Shown piece by piece: positions 6,311 to 12,986 of a DNA stretch of 13,253 bases; position 1 is the first letter of the stretch, and the number at the start of each line of letters is the position of its first letter. This DNA comes from Oscillospiraceae bacterium. GTDB lineage: Bacteria > Bacillota > Clostridia > Oscillospirales > Ruminococcaceae. The DNA is taken from NCBI GenBank assembly GCA_029068025.1, contig JAIEDJ010000364.1:4096-17348 (forward strand), given 5' to 3'. Both the position numbers and the translations under genes were made by a program. Under the pieces are notes generated by a model. The model was not told the origin of the DNA and searched no databases. It saw only the letters and a program-made list of their open reading frames with translations.

Positions 6311-7330
6311 ATGAGGATCGTTATAGACGGGTTCGGCGGGGACAACGCCCCCGACGAGGTACTTAAGGGCGCGGCACTCGCTGTTGAGGGACTGGGCATA
6401 GAGGTTTCCGTGACCGGCGATGTTAAGGTTCTTGGGGAGCGTATGAAGGCGCTCGGGATCTCCGACAAGGGGATAACTCTCGTAAATGCCGAGGGTGTCA
6501 TCACGACCGAGGACAGCCCGCTTTCCGTAGCTAAGCAGAAGAGCGGGAGTTCCATGGGCGTGGCGTTTTCCATGCTTGCGGAAGGAAAGGCTGACGCGGC
6601 TATCTCGGCGGGAAGCACGGCGGCTATCGTCGTCGGCGGAACTACCGTGACAAAGAAGATCAAGGGCGTGAGGAAGGCGGCGCTCGTGCCGCTTATGCCG
6701 TGCTCGGGAGGAAAGAGATACTGTGTGCTGGACGGCGGCGCGAATCTGCACTGCACGCCCGAAATGCTGCAGCAGTTCGCTATTATGGGAAGCTGCTTTA
6801 TGGAAGCGACTATGGGGATAAAAAATCCGCGCGTGGGACTGCTTAACATAGGCACGGAGGACGAGAAGGGCAGAGAGCTGGAGCATGAAACAAAAGCGCT
6901 GCTCGAAAATACTCCTATAAACTTTCTGGGATATGTGGAAGCGCGCGAGGTTCCGCTTGGTACGGTGGATGTTCTCGTGACGGACGGATTTACGGGGAAT
7001 GTTTTTCTTAAGGCGTGCGAGGGCATGGGAGCGCTTATGAAGGATGGTCTCAAGACCATTTTCTTCTCGAATCTGAAAACAAAGATCGGCGCTTTGTGCG
7101 TAAAAAAGCAGCTGGGCGAGTTCACAAAGCAGATGGACTACAAGACTATCGGCGGATCTCCGCTGCTGGGCGCGGCAAAGCCCGTGTTCAAGGCGCACGG
7201 CGCAAGCGACGCGAAGGCTTTTTTCGGAGCGTTCAGACAGGCAAAGCTGTTTGTTGAGAACAATGCTATAGAACGTATGACAGAGGCTATCGCGAAGCTC
7301 AGGGTCGGGGAGGCTGTTGAGGATGTCTGA
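6311..7330 (+). CDS. plsX: Phosphate acyltransferase PlsX
   Basis: PlsX is a peripheral membrane enzyme that converts acyl-ACP and phosphate to acyl-phosphate, the donor used by PlsY for the first step of phospholipid synthesis. The 339-aa product has the family length and blocks: MRIVIDGFGGDNAP at the N-terminus (usually DAMGGDxAP), SGSSMGVAFSML, DAAISAGSTAA, GKRYCVLDGGANLHCTPEMLQQFA, NPRVGLLNIGTEDEKG, DVLVTDGFTGNVFLK and GGSPLLG near the C-terminus. The ATG at 6311 follows AAGGAG (6298-6303) at 7 nt. It overlaps rnc by 8 nt. It is driven by the consensus promoter at 6005, through a leader holding the repeat array. In many Firmicutes acpP lies between plsX and rnc; here it does not. Confidence 0.97.
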   Translation: MRIVIDGFGGDNAPDEVLKGAALAVEGLGIEVSVTGDVKVLGERMKALGISDKGITLVNAEGVITTEDSPLSVAKQKSGSSMGVAFSMLAEGKADAAISAGSTAAIVVGGTTVTKKIKGVRKAALVPLMPCSGGKRYCVLDGGANLHCTPEMLQQFAIMGSCFMEATMGIKNPRVGLLNIGTEDEKGRELEHETKALLENTPINFLGYVEAREVPLGTVDVLVTDGFTGNVFLKACEGMGALMKDGLKTIFFSNLKTKIGALCVKKQLGEFTKQMDYKTIGGSPLLGAAKPVFKAHGASDAKAFFGAFRQAKLFVENNAIERMTEAIAKLRVGEAVEDV

Positions 7331-8021
7331 CTTGGCAGCGTTAAAGGAGCTGGAGGAAAAGCTCGGCTACAAATTCAAAAAGATCGACTATCTTAAGCGC
7401 GCGCTGACTCATTCGAGCTACTCGGGCGGCAAGAACAACGGCAGCAACGAACGGCTGGAGTTCCTGGGGGACAGCGTTTTGCAGATCACGGTGTCGCTGT
7501 ATCTGTTCACGAATATGACGGGCGTTCCCGAGGGCGGGCTTACAAAGCTCCGCGCTTCTATTGTTTGCGAGAATTCGCTGTACGGGTTCGCCAAAAGGAT
7601 AGATCTCGGAAAGTATATCCTGCTTGGAAAAGGCGAGGAAATGACGGGCGGAAGAGACCGGCGCTCCATTCTCGCGGACGCGTTTGAAGCGGTCATCGCC
7701 GCGATATACCTTGACGGCGGAATGGACGAGGCGCAGAGAATGATCCTTTCGTTCGTGCCGGGTATCGAGGCGCTCAAGTCGGGAAAGGTAAGGCTCGGTG
7801 ACTATAAGACGATACTGCAGGAGATCATTCAGCAGAATCCCGAGGAACATATTTCCTATGAGGTTCGCGACGATAACGCTCAGCAGCATATAAAGATGTT
7901 TTACGCGGACGTTCTGCTGAACGGACAGGTCATAGGCAGCGGCAGCGGTCAGTCCAAGAAGGAAGCGGAACAGGCCGCCGCAAAGGAAGCTGTAAAGCTG
8001 ATGGGCTATGAAACAGACTAA
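7323..8021 (+). CDS. rnc: Ribonuclease III
   Basis: RNase III cleaves double-stranded RNA and matures rRNA and structured mRNAs. The catalytic domain (about 1-145) contains the signature NERLEFLGDSVLQ with E46 and D50, and ADAFEAVIAAIYLDGG with D119 and E122; these are the four metal-binding acidic residues. The C-terminal double-stranded RNA-binding domain (about 155-230) runs from DYKTILQEIIQ to SKKEAEQAAAKEAVKLMG. Length is 232 aa, standard. The ATG at 7323 has GGGGAGG (7307-7313) at 9 nt. A TTG six bases upstream is possible but sits too close to that Shine-Dalgarno. It overlaps plsX upstream by 8 nt and the radical SAM gene downstream by 14 nt. The hairpins in the operon leader are natural candidates for its cutting (inference). 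Confidence 0.97.
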   Translation: MSDLAALKELEEKLGYKFKKIDYLKRALTHSSYSGGKNNGSNERLEFLGDSVLQITVSLYLFTNMTGVPEGGLTKLRASIVCENSLYGFAKRIDLGKYILLGKGEEMTGGRDRRSILADAFEAVIAAIYLDGGMDEAQRMILSFVPGIEALKSGKVRLGDYKTILQEIIQQNPEEHISYEVRDDNAQQHIKMFYADVLLNGQVIGSGSGQSKKEAEQAAAKEAVKLMGYETD

Positions 8022-9003
8022 AAAAACAAACGTTTCGATCTTTATTCCGCACGCGGGGTGCAGGCATTTATGCAGCTTCTGCGATCAGCGGAGTATTTCC
8101 GGGAGCGCGGTGGCTCCGACGGCGTGGGAGGTTCGGGATCTGCTCGCTCAACAGGCGGATCATCTTGAGAAACGCGGAATGACGGCGGAGATCGCGTTTT
8201 TCGGGGGGAGCTTTACGGCGATACCGCGGGCATATATGCTGGATATGCTGAAGACCGCAAAGAAGGCTGTGGAGCGGTTTCCCGCGTATACGGGGATACG
8301 CTGCTCAACGCGTCCGGACTGTGTTGATGAAGAGACAGCGGGGATACTTGTAAAGTACGGTGTTACCGCCGTGGAGCTGGGAGCGCAGTCCATGAGCGAT
8401 GAAGTGCTTTCCGCTAATGAGCGGGGGCATACCGCCGAGGACGTGCGAAGAGCGGCGCGGATCATCATGGACAGCGGCGTAGAGCTTGGGCTTCAGATGA
8501 TGACCGGTTTGTACCGCGATACTCCCGAACGATGTCTTTATACGGCGGATGAATTTATAAAGCTATCGCCGAAGACCGTGAGGATATATCCTACGGTTAT
8601 TTTGAAAAATACGCGGCTGGGAGAGCTTTTCGAGAGCGGAGAATATAAGTCGTTTTCGTTTGAGGAGACTGTTGATCTGTGCGCGGAGCTGCTTAGAAAA
8701 TTCACCGAAAATGGAATTCGTGTGATACGCCTGGGGCTGCACGCAAGTGCGGACGTTGAGCGCGATATGCTGGGCGGAGTTTATCATCCCGCGCTGCGCG
8801 AGATCGTCGAGAGCCGCGTTATACTGAACAAGCTTAAGGAGCGGTTTTGCGGAATGGAGAAGGGGTACTACACGGTGTATACCGATCCGCGTAATATCTC
8901 GAAGGCGATAGGGCAGAAGCGCTGCAATATCAACGCACTCGCGGAGCTTGGATATGAGATCGACGTTTTGCCGCTTGAGGGCGAATATTTGTTGATAAAA
9001 TGA
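8008..9003 (+). CDS. Elp3-like radical SAM protein lacking the acetyltransferase domain
   Basis: The N-terminal half binds a [4Fe-4S] cluster through C18-x3-C22-x2-C25 (GCRHLCSFC) and carries the GGSF SAM-binding motif (66-69, IAFFGGSFTAIP). Blocks such as GIRCSTRPD, VELGAQSM, QMMTGLYRDTPE and RIYPTVILKNTRL match the Elp3 radical SAM core. At 331 aa it ends where Elp3 would continue into a GNAT acetyltransferase, so it belongs to the short bacterial group. The C-terminus (about 288-325) has NISKAIGQKRCNINALAELGYEIDV, which resembles a degenerate KH-type RNA-binding motif. The gene position between rnc and smc recurs in Clostridia. Substrate is unknown; tRNA or rRNA is a guess. The ATG at 8008 overlaps rnc by 14 nt, with only a weak Shine-Dalgarno, suggesting coupled translation. 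Confidence 0.88.
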   Translation: MKQTKKTNVSIFIPHAGCRHLCSFCDQRSISGSAVAPTAWEVRDLLAQQADHLEKRGMTAEIAFFGGSFTAIPRAYMLDMLKTAKKAVERFPAYTGIRCSTRPDCVDEETAGILVKYGVTAVELGAQSMSDEVLSANERGHTAEDVRRAARIIMDSGVELGLQMMTGLYRDTPERCLYTADEFIKLSPKTVRIYPTVILKNTRLGELFESGEYKSFSFEETVDLCAELLRKFTENGIRVIRLGLHASADVERDMLGGVYHPALREIVESRVILNKLKERFCGMEKGYYTVYTDPRNISKAIGQKRCNINALAELGYEIDVLPLEGEYLLIK

Positions 9004-9020
9004 CGGCATTGAGATCCTTG

Positions 9021-9090
9021 GGGGAGGAGCCCCCACATCCCCTCTCCGCTTCTCGGGGAGAGGGGGAGAGGATGCGGGGGCTCCGCCCAC
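9021..9090. repeat. Long GC-rich palindrome after the radical SAM gene
   Basis: GGAGCCCCCACATCC (9026-9040) pairs with GGATGCGGGGGCTCC (9070-9084) over 15 positions with one mismatch. Inside, CCTCTCC (9041-9047) pairs with GGAGAGG (9057-9063). It starts 17 nt after the stop codon. No T-run follows, so it is not a classic terminator. The compound CCCTCTCC/GGAGAGGG form looks like a dispersed palindromic repeat of a type different from the others here. Confidence 0.7.
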
Positions 9091-9105
9091 AACCCCTGCC
9101 AAAGG

Positions 9106-9165
9106 GCACGCATTATGCGCTGCGCGCAAAACGCCGCCAATTGAGAAATTTGAATTTTTTAAAAT
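9106..9165. repeat. Right-end fragment of the structured repeat, with inverted inner module
   Basis: Positions 9136-9165 match 9366-9396 (right end of the smc copy) with a single-base gap. Directly before it, 9106-9134 is the reverse complement of 9329-9357 at 28 of 29 bases. The inner module is therefore inverted relative to the flank it shares with the smc copy. No left arm was found between the gene stop and this point, so this copy looks broken. Confidence 0.75.
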
Positions 9166-9173
9166 CAACAGGC

Positions 9174-9237
9174 AAGATCAACGTTATAAACACGCAGCAA
9201 AGGATCTTACGCCAAGAGCAACGAACGATAGGACAGT
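9174..9237. repeat. 40-bp repeat unit plus 24-nt partial before the smc structured repeat
   Basis: 9174-9213 is a full unit of the type found at 6087-6166 (AAGATCAACGTTATAAACAC, then GCAGCAAAGGATCTTACGCC). 9214-9237 is the partial unit ending in CAGT, followed directly by GAATTTC. The 40-bp period and the 24-nt partial match the plsX leader exactly. Confidence 0.85.
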
Positions 9238-9388
9238 GAATTTCAAATAGGTCGAAATTTTAATTTCGACCGGTTCTCAATTGACGGCTAAGCGGAGCGC
9301 CAACGGCGCGCAGCGTGAGCGTTTTGCAGCGTTTTGCGCACAGCGCATAATGCGTGCATAATGCGGCCAATTGAGAAATTTGAAATTT
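9238..9388 (+). repeat. Structured intergenic repeat, copy D (upstream of smc); putative three-way-junction RNA
   Basis: The outer arms AATTTCAAAT (9239-9248) and ATTTGAAATT (9378-9387) pair over 10 bp, extended by a G:T pair (9238, 9388). Hairpin 1 is GTCGAAATT (9251-9259) with AATTTCGAC (9262-9270). The linker CGG follows. Hairpin 2 is closed by TTCTCAATTG (9274-9283) with CAATTGAGAA (9368-9377). Its loop is enlarged to 84 nt and holds short duplications: GCGTTTTGCA/GCGTTTTGCG and GCATAATGCGT/GCATAATGCGG. The smc Shine-Dalgarno (9397-9402) starts 8 nt after the outer stem, as at plsX. Confidence 0.83.
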
Positions 9389-9407
9389 TTTAAAATAAGG
9401 ATAAAAG

Positions 9408-12400
9408 ATGTTATTTAAGACTTTGGAAATTCAGGGCTTTAAGTCCTTTGCGGATAAGACCGTGCTGGAGTTTGACACGCGCACTACCGCTGTCGTCGGC
9501 TCCAACGGAAACGGCAAGAGCAATATCTCCGACGCGCTGCGGTGGGTTATGGGCGAACAGGGCGCAAAGACGCTGCGCGGCGAGAAGATGGAGGACGTTA
9601 TCTTTCACGGGACTGTTGAGCGCAAGCCCATGGGCTTCGCGAGAGTGGCGCTGACCATCGACAACTCCGACAGGGCGCTTTCTGTGGACAGCGACGAGGT
9701 CGTTATCTCGCGGAAGCTGTACCGTTCGGGCGAGAGCGAGTACCTCATCAACGGAAAGAAATCGCGTCTTCGCGATATTCAGGAGCTGCTGATGGGAACG
9801 GGTCTCGGGCGTGACGGTTACTCGATAATCGGTCAGGGACGCGTTTCGGAGATCATCAGCGCGCGCGATACTCAGCGACGTGAGATCTTTGAGGAAGCGG
9901 CGGGAGTGTCGCTGTTCCTCCACAAAAAAGCGGACGCGGAGAAGCAGCTTTCCCAGGCGGAGGAAAATATCATCCGTCAGCGTGATCTGATACGCGCCGA
10001 CGAGGAACGTCTGCCGATACTGAAAAGGCAGTCGGAGAAGGCTGTGCTGGCGAGCGAGCTGCTTGCCGAGAAGAAAACGCTTGAGATCTCGGTATCTGTG
10101 GCGCGTCTTAGTGAGAAGCGCGGCGCTTTAAGCAAGCTGCGTGACGATCTGCTGCTGAATCAGAGCGAGTGTGAGCACTACGAACGCGATATCAGGACTG
10201 CCGAGGAACGTATTGAAAAGCTCGGTGACGACAAGCTCTCCGCTCAGGGACGGCTGGAGCGCGTTAGATCGAGTATTCAGTCCGCGAATGATGAGCTGGC
10301 GGAAAAACGCGCGGCTATCTCGGTCGCGGAGAACGATATCAAGCACAACGAGCAGCGCCGCGCGGAGCTTTCGGAGCAGCTGAAGAACGCAGAGCAGAGC
10401 GGACGGGATTTTGATATCAAGATCAACGAGATCAACGCCGATATCGGGAAAAAGCAGTCGGCGGCGGAGGAATACGAACGCGGCGCGGCGGAGCTCCGAA
10501 AGGAGCTTGACGAGATCTCCGAGAAGAGCGCACGCGCGGGAGAGAAATACTCCGCTCTTGAAGGAGAGATCGCGGCAGCGCGTTCCGAAGAGGCAAAGCA
10601 GCAGCTTGCCGCTTCTATGGCAAGGCGCACCGCCGAAGAGATAGAGGGGCAGAAGTCCGCTTTCCTAAGCGGTCTTAGCGACAGTGAGGAAAAGCTCGGC
10701 GAATACCGCGCGGAGCTTGCAAACGCGAAAAAATTATCCGCTCAGACGGCGGAGGAATCGGATTCCGTCAAAAACAAGGCGGCGGGTATGGAGCGGCTTG
10801 CCGAGGGCAAGAAAAAGCGTCTCGAGGAATCGCGGGCGGCTCTCGAGAAGGCAAATTCGCTGCTGAACGAAAAGAATCAGCGGTATCGCGTGCTTTCGGA
10901 TATCGAGAAAAGCCGCGAGGGGTATTACCGTTCCGTTAAGGAAGTGCTCCGCGCGGGAGAGCAGGGACGGCTGACGGGCGTTCACGGCATAGTTGCCGAC
11001 GTTATCACCGTTCCCGAAAAGTACGTCACCGCGATGGAAACGGTGCTGCAAAGCGTTATGCAGAATATCATCGTTGACAACGAGGAGACTGCCGCGAGAT
11101 GTATCAGCTTCCTTAAGGAAACGGACGCGGGACGCGCTACGTTCTATCCGCTGACCTCTATCAAGGGACGCAGTCTGAACGAGCCGCGGCTGCTCTCGGA
11201 AGCGGGATTTGAGGGTATTGCAAGCGAGCTTGTGGAATGTGATGACGAATACGCGGAGATCATAAGCAATCTTCTGGGAACCACGGCGGTGGTAGACGAT
11301 ATGAGCACCGCGAAGGTCATAGGAAAAAAGTACGGGTATAAGTTCAGGATAGTAACGCTTGACGGTCAGCTTGTAAACGCCGGCGGATCGTTCACGGGCG
11401 GCTCGAAGATCAACAAGGGAGGCAGTATAATCTCCCGAAAGCAGGAGCTGGATACGCTGTATTCCGAGATCACAAAGCTGCGCGAGTCCGCGAAGGAGAA
11501 GAACGAGGAATTCGAGCGGTACAGAGCGGAGAGCGCGAAGTTCACCATCGAGATGGAGGGGCTTATGGACAGGATCCGTGAGCTGGAGCAGGACGATATC
11601 AGGACTGCCGCCGAGATCTCGCGCTTGTCGGGACTTATCGAACAGCTGGAGGATCAGAGCGAAAGCTCAAAGCAGAGCTTACAGCGCTTTGATTCGCAGA
11701 TAGCGGCGCAGAACGAGATAGTTTCCGCCGCCGAAAACAGCATTAAGCAGCTTTCGGAGAAAATATCCGCGCTGGAGAAGAGCTATGAGGAACAGTCGGG
11801 CGAACGCTCCGAAACGGAAAACAAGATCCGCGGGATCTCCGAGAGGATCAAGCAGTTCGACAGTGACAGAATGGACGCTCTGCATGATATTGATCTGCTG
11901 AAGCAGCAGATAAAGAACGTTGAGGACAACCGCAGGATGCTGCTGGAGAACAGCGGCGGCTTTAAGGACGCTATGAAAGAGCTTGACGAGAGCGACCGCG
12001 CGATACGCGAGAGGATAGAGGTCATAAGACGCGAGATCGAGGCGGGGAGCAATTCGGTCTCCGACAGGAATGAAGAGCTTTCGGCGCTTACAAACGAGAT
12101 CTCCGAATGTGAGCGTAAGATCACAGAGCTGCACAAGGATATCTCCGAGGCGAATCAGAACAAGGAGAAGTTCTCGCGCGAGCTGGCGCGTCTGGACGAG
12201 CGGCAGGTGTCCGTTCAGAAGGAGTATGACAAGATCGTTTCGCTGCTGTATGACAGCTATGAGCTTACGGTGTCGCAGGCGGAGGAGCAGGCGCAGATCC
12301 CCGACGATCTGCTGACTGCCGAAAATGATCTGAACGATCTCAGCAAGCGGATATCCGCGCTGGGTATGGTAAATATGGAATCCATCGAGGAATATAAGAC

Positions 12401-12980
12401 GGTATCGGAGCGGTATGAATTCCAATCGGGACAGTTGCGGGATATCGAGGATTCCAAGCGTGAGCTGGAGCGGCTTATCGCACAGCTTACCGAGGATATC
12501 AAGAAGCAGTTTCTGGACAGCTTCAACGACATCAACAAGCATTTCAAGGACGTGTTCGCACAGATATTCGGCCCCGGCTCTCACGCGGAGCTGGAGCTTA
12601 CCAACCCGGAGGACGTATTGAGCTCGGGTATCGAGATCAAGGCGGCGCCTCCCGGAAAGGTCATCAAGAATCTGATCTCGCTTTCGGGCGGTGAGCAGGC
12701 TATGGTGGCGATCACGATCTATTTCGCGATACTTATGCACCGTCCTACGCCGTTCTGTATGCTCGACGAGGTCGACGCGCCGCTGGACGTTATCAATGTT
12801 GAGAAGTATATAAAGTATGTCAACCAATTCAGCCGCCGCACTCAGCTTATGATCATCTCGCACAGGCGCGGCACGATCGAGGGCTGCTCGGTGCTGTACG
12901 GCGTGTTTATGCAGGAGAAGGGCGTTTCGCGCCTGCTGAGACAGGAGCTTTCGGACGATATGGACGGAGTAACGAATTAA
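9408..12980 (+). CDS. smc: Chromosome segregation protein SMC
   Basis: SMC is the ATPase of the bacterial condensin (with ScpA/ScpB) that extrudes DNA loops and helps separate replicated chromosomes. The 1190-aa product has the standard five-part layout. The N-terminal head carries Walker A GSNGNGKSN (31-39) and EQGAKTLRG. A long coiled coil rich in E, K, R and A follows (about 170-510). The hinge starts at GVHGIVADV (524 on) and ends at GGSFTGGSK (659-667). A second coiled coil leads to the C-terminal head with signature LSGGEQAM (1092 on), Walker B CMLDEVDAPLD (D1120, E1121) and H1152 in ISHRRGT. The ATG at 9408 follows AAGGAT (9397-9402). Codon use and GC resemble the neighbours, with no sign of transfer. 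Confidence 0.98.
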   Translation: MLFKTLEIQGFKSFADKTVLEFDTRTTAVVGSNGNGKSNISDALRWVMGEQGAKTLRGEKMEDVIFHGTVERKPMGFARVALTIDNSDRALSVDSDEVVISRKLYRSGESEYLINGKKSRLRDIQELLMGTGLGRDGYSIIGQGRVSEIISARDTQRREIFEEAAGVSLFLHKKADAEKQLSQAEENIIRQRDLIRADEERLPILKRQSEKAVLASELLAEKKTLEISVSVARLSEKRGALSKLRDDLLLNQSECEHYERDIRTAEERIEKLGDDKLSAQGRLERVRSSIQSANDELAEKRAAISVAENDIKHNEQRRAELSEQLKNAEQSGRDFDIKINEINADIGKKQSAAEEYERGAAELRKELDEISEKSARAGEKYSALEGEIAAARSEEAKQQLAASMARRTAEEIEGQKSAFLSGLSDSEEKLGEYRAELANAKKLSAQTAEESDSVKNKAAGMERLAEGKKKRLEESRAALEKANSLLNEKNQRYRVLSDIEKSREGYYRSVKEVLRAGEQGRLTGVHGIVADVITVPEKYVTAMETVLQSVMQNIIVDNEETAARCISFLKETDAGRATFYPLTSIKGRSLNEPRLLSEAGFEGIASELVECDDEYAEIISNLLGTTAVVDDMSTAKVIGKKYGYKFRIVTLDGQLVNAGGSFTGGSKINKGGSIISRKQELDTLYSEITKLRESAKEKNEEFERYRAESAKFTIEMEGLMDRIRELEQDDIRTAAEISRLSGLIEQLEDQSESSKQSLQRFDSQIAAQNEIVSAAENSIKQLSEKISALEKSYEEQSGERSETENKIRGISERIKQFDSDRMDALHDIDLLKQQIKNVEDNRRMLLENSGGFKDAMKELDESDRAIRERIEVIRREIEAGSNSVSDRNEELSALTNEISECERKITELHKDISEANQNKEKFSRELARLDERQVSVQKEYDKIVSLLYDSYELTVSQAEEQAQIPDDLLTAENDLNDLSKRISALGMVNMESIEEYKTVSERYEFQSGQLRDIEDSKRELERLIAQLTEDIKKQFLDSFNDINKHFKDVFAQIFGPGSHAELELTNPEDVLSSGIEIKAAPPGKVIKNLISLSGGEQAMVAITIYFAILMHRPTPFCMLDEVDAPLDVINVEKYIKYVNQFSRRTQLMIISHRRGTIEGCSVLYGVFMQEKGVSRLLRQELSDDMDGVTN

Positions 12981-12986
12981 ACTCTT

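Noticed and set aside
6137..7198. 353-codon open frame on the - strand opposite plsX
   Set aside because: It is a shadow of plsX; it extends into the leader repeats and matches no family.
7317..7322. TTG start for RNase III
   Set aside because: Only 3 nt separate it from the GGAGG. The ATG at 7323 has normal spacing and a normal N-terminus.
9334..9362. TTGCGC-17-CATAAT promoter for smc
   Set aside because: The -35 matches at three positions only, and the CATAAT strings come from the short duplications in the repeat. It is possible but too weak to annotate.
11679..12863. 394-codon open frame on the - strand opposite smc
   Set aside because: It lies wholly within the smc coiled coil and C-terminal head, in the complementary codon phase. 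It has no independent signals and no familiar domain.
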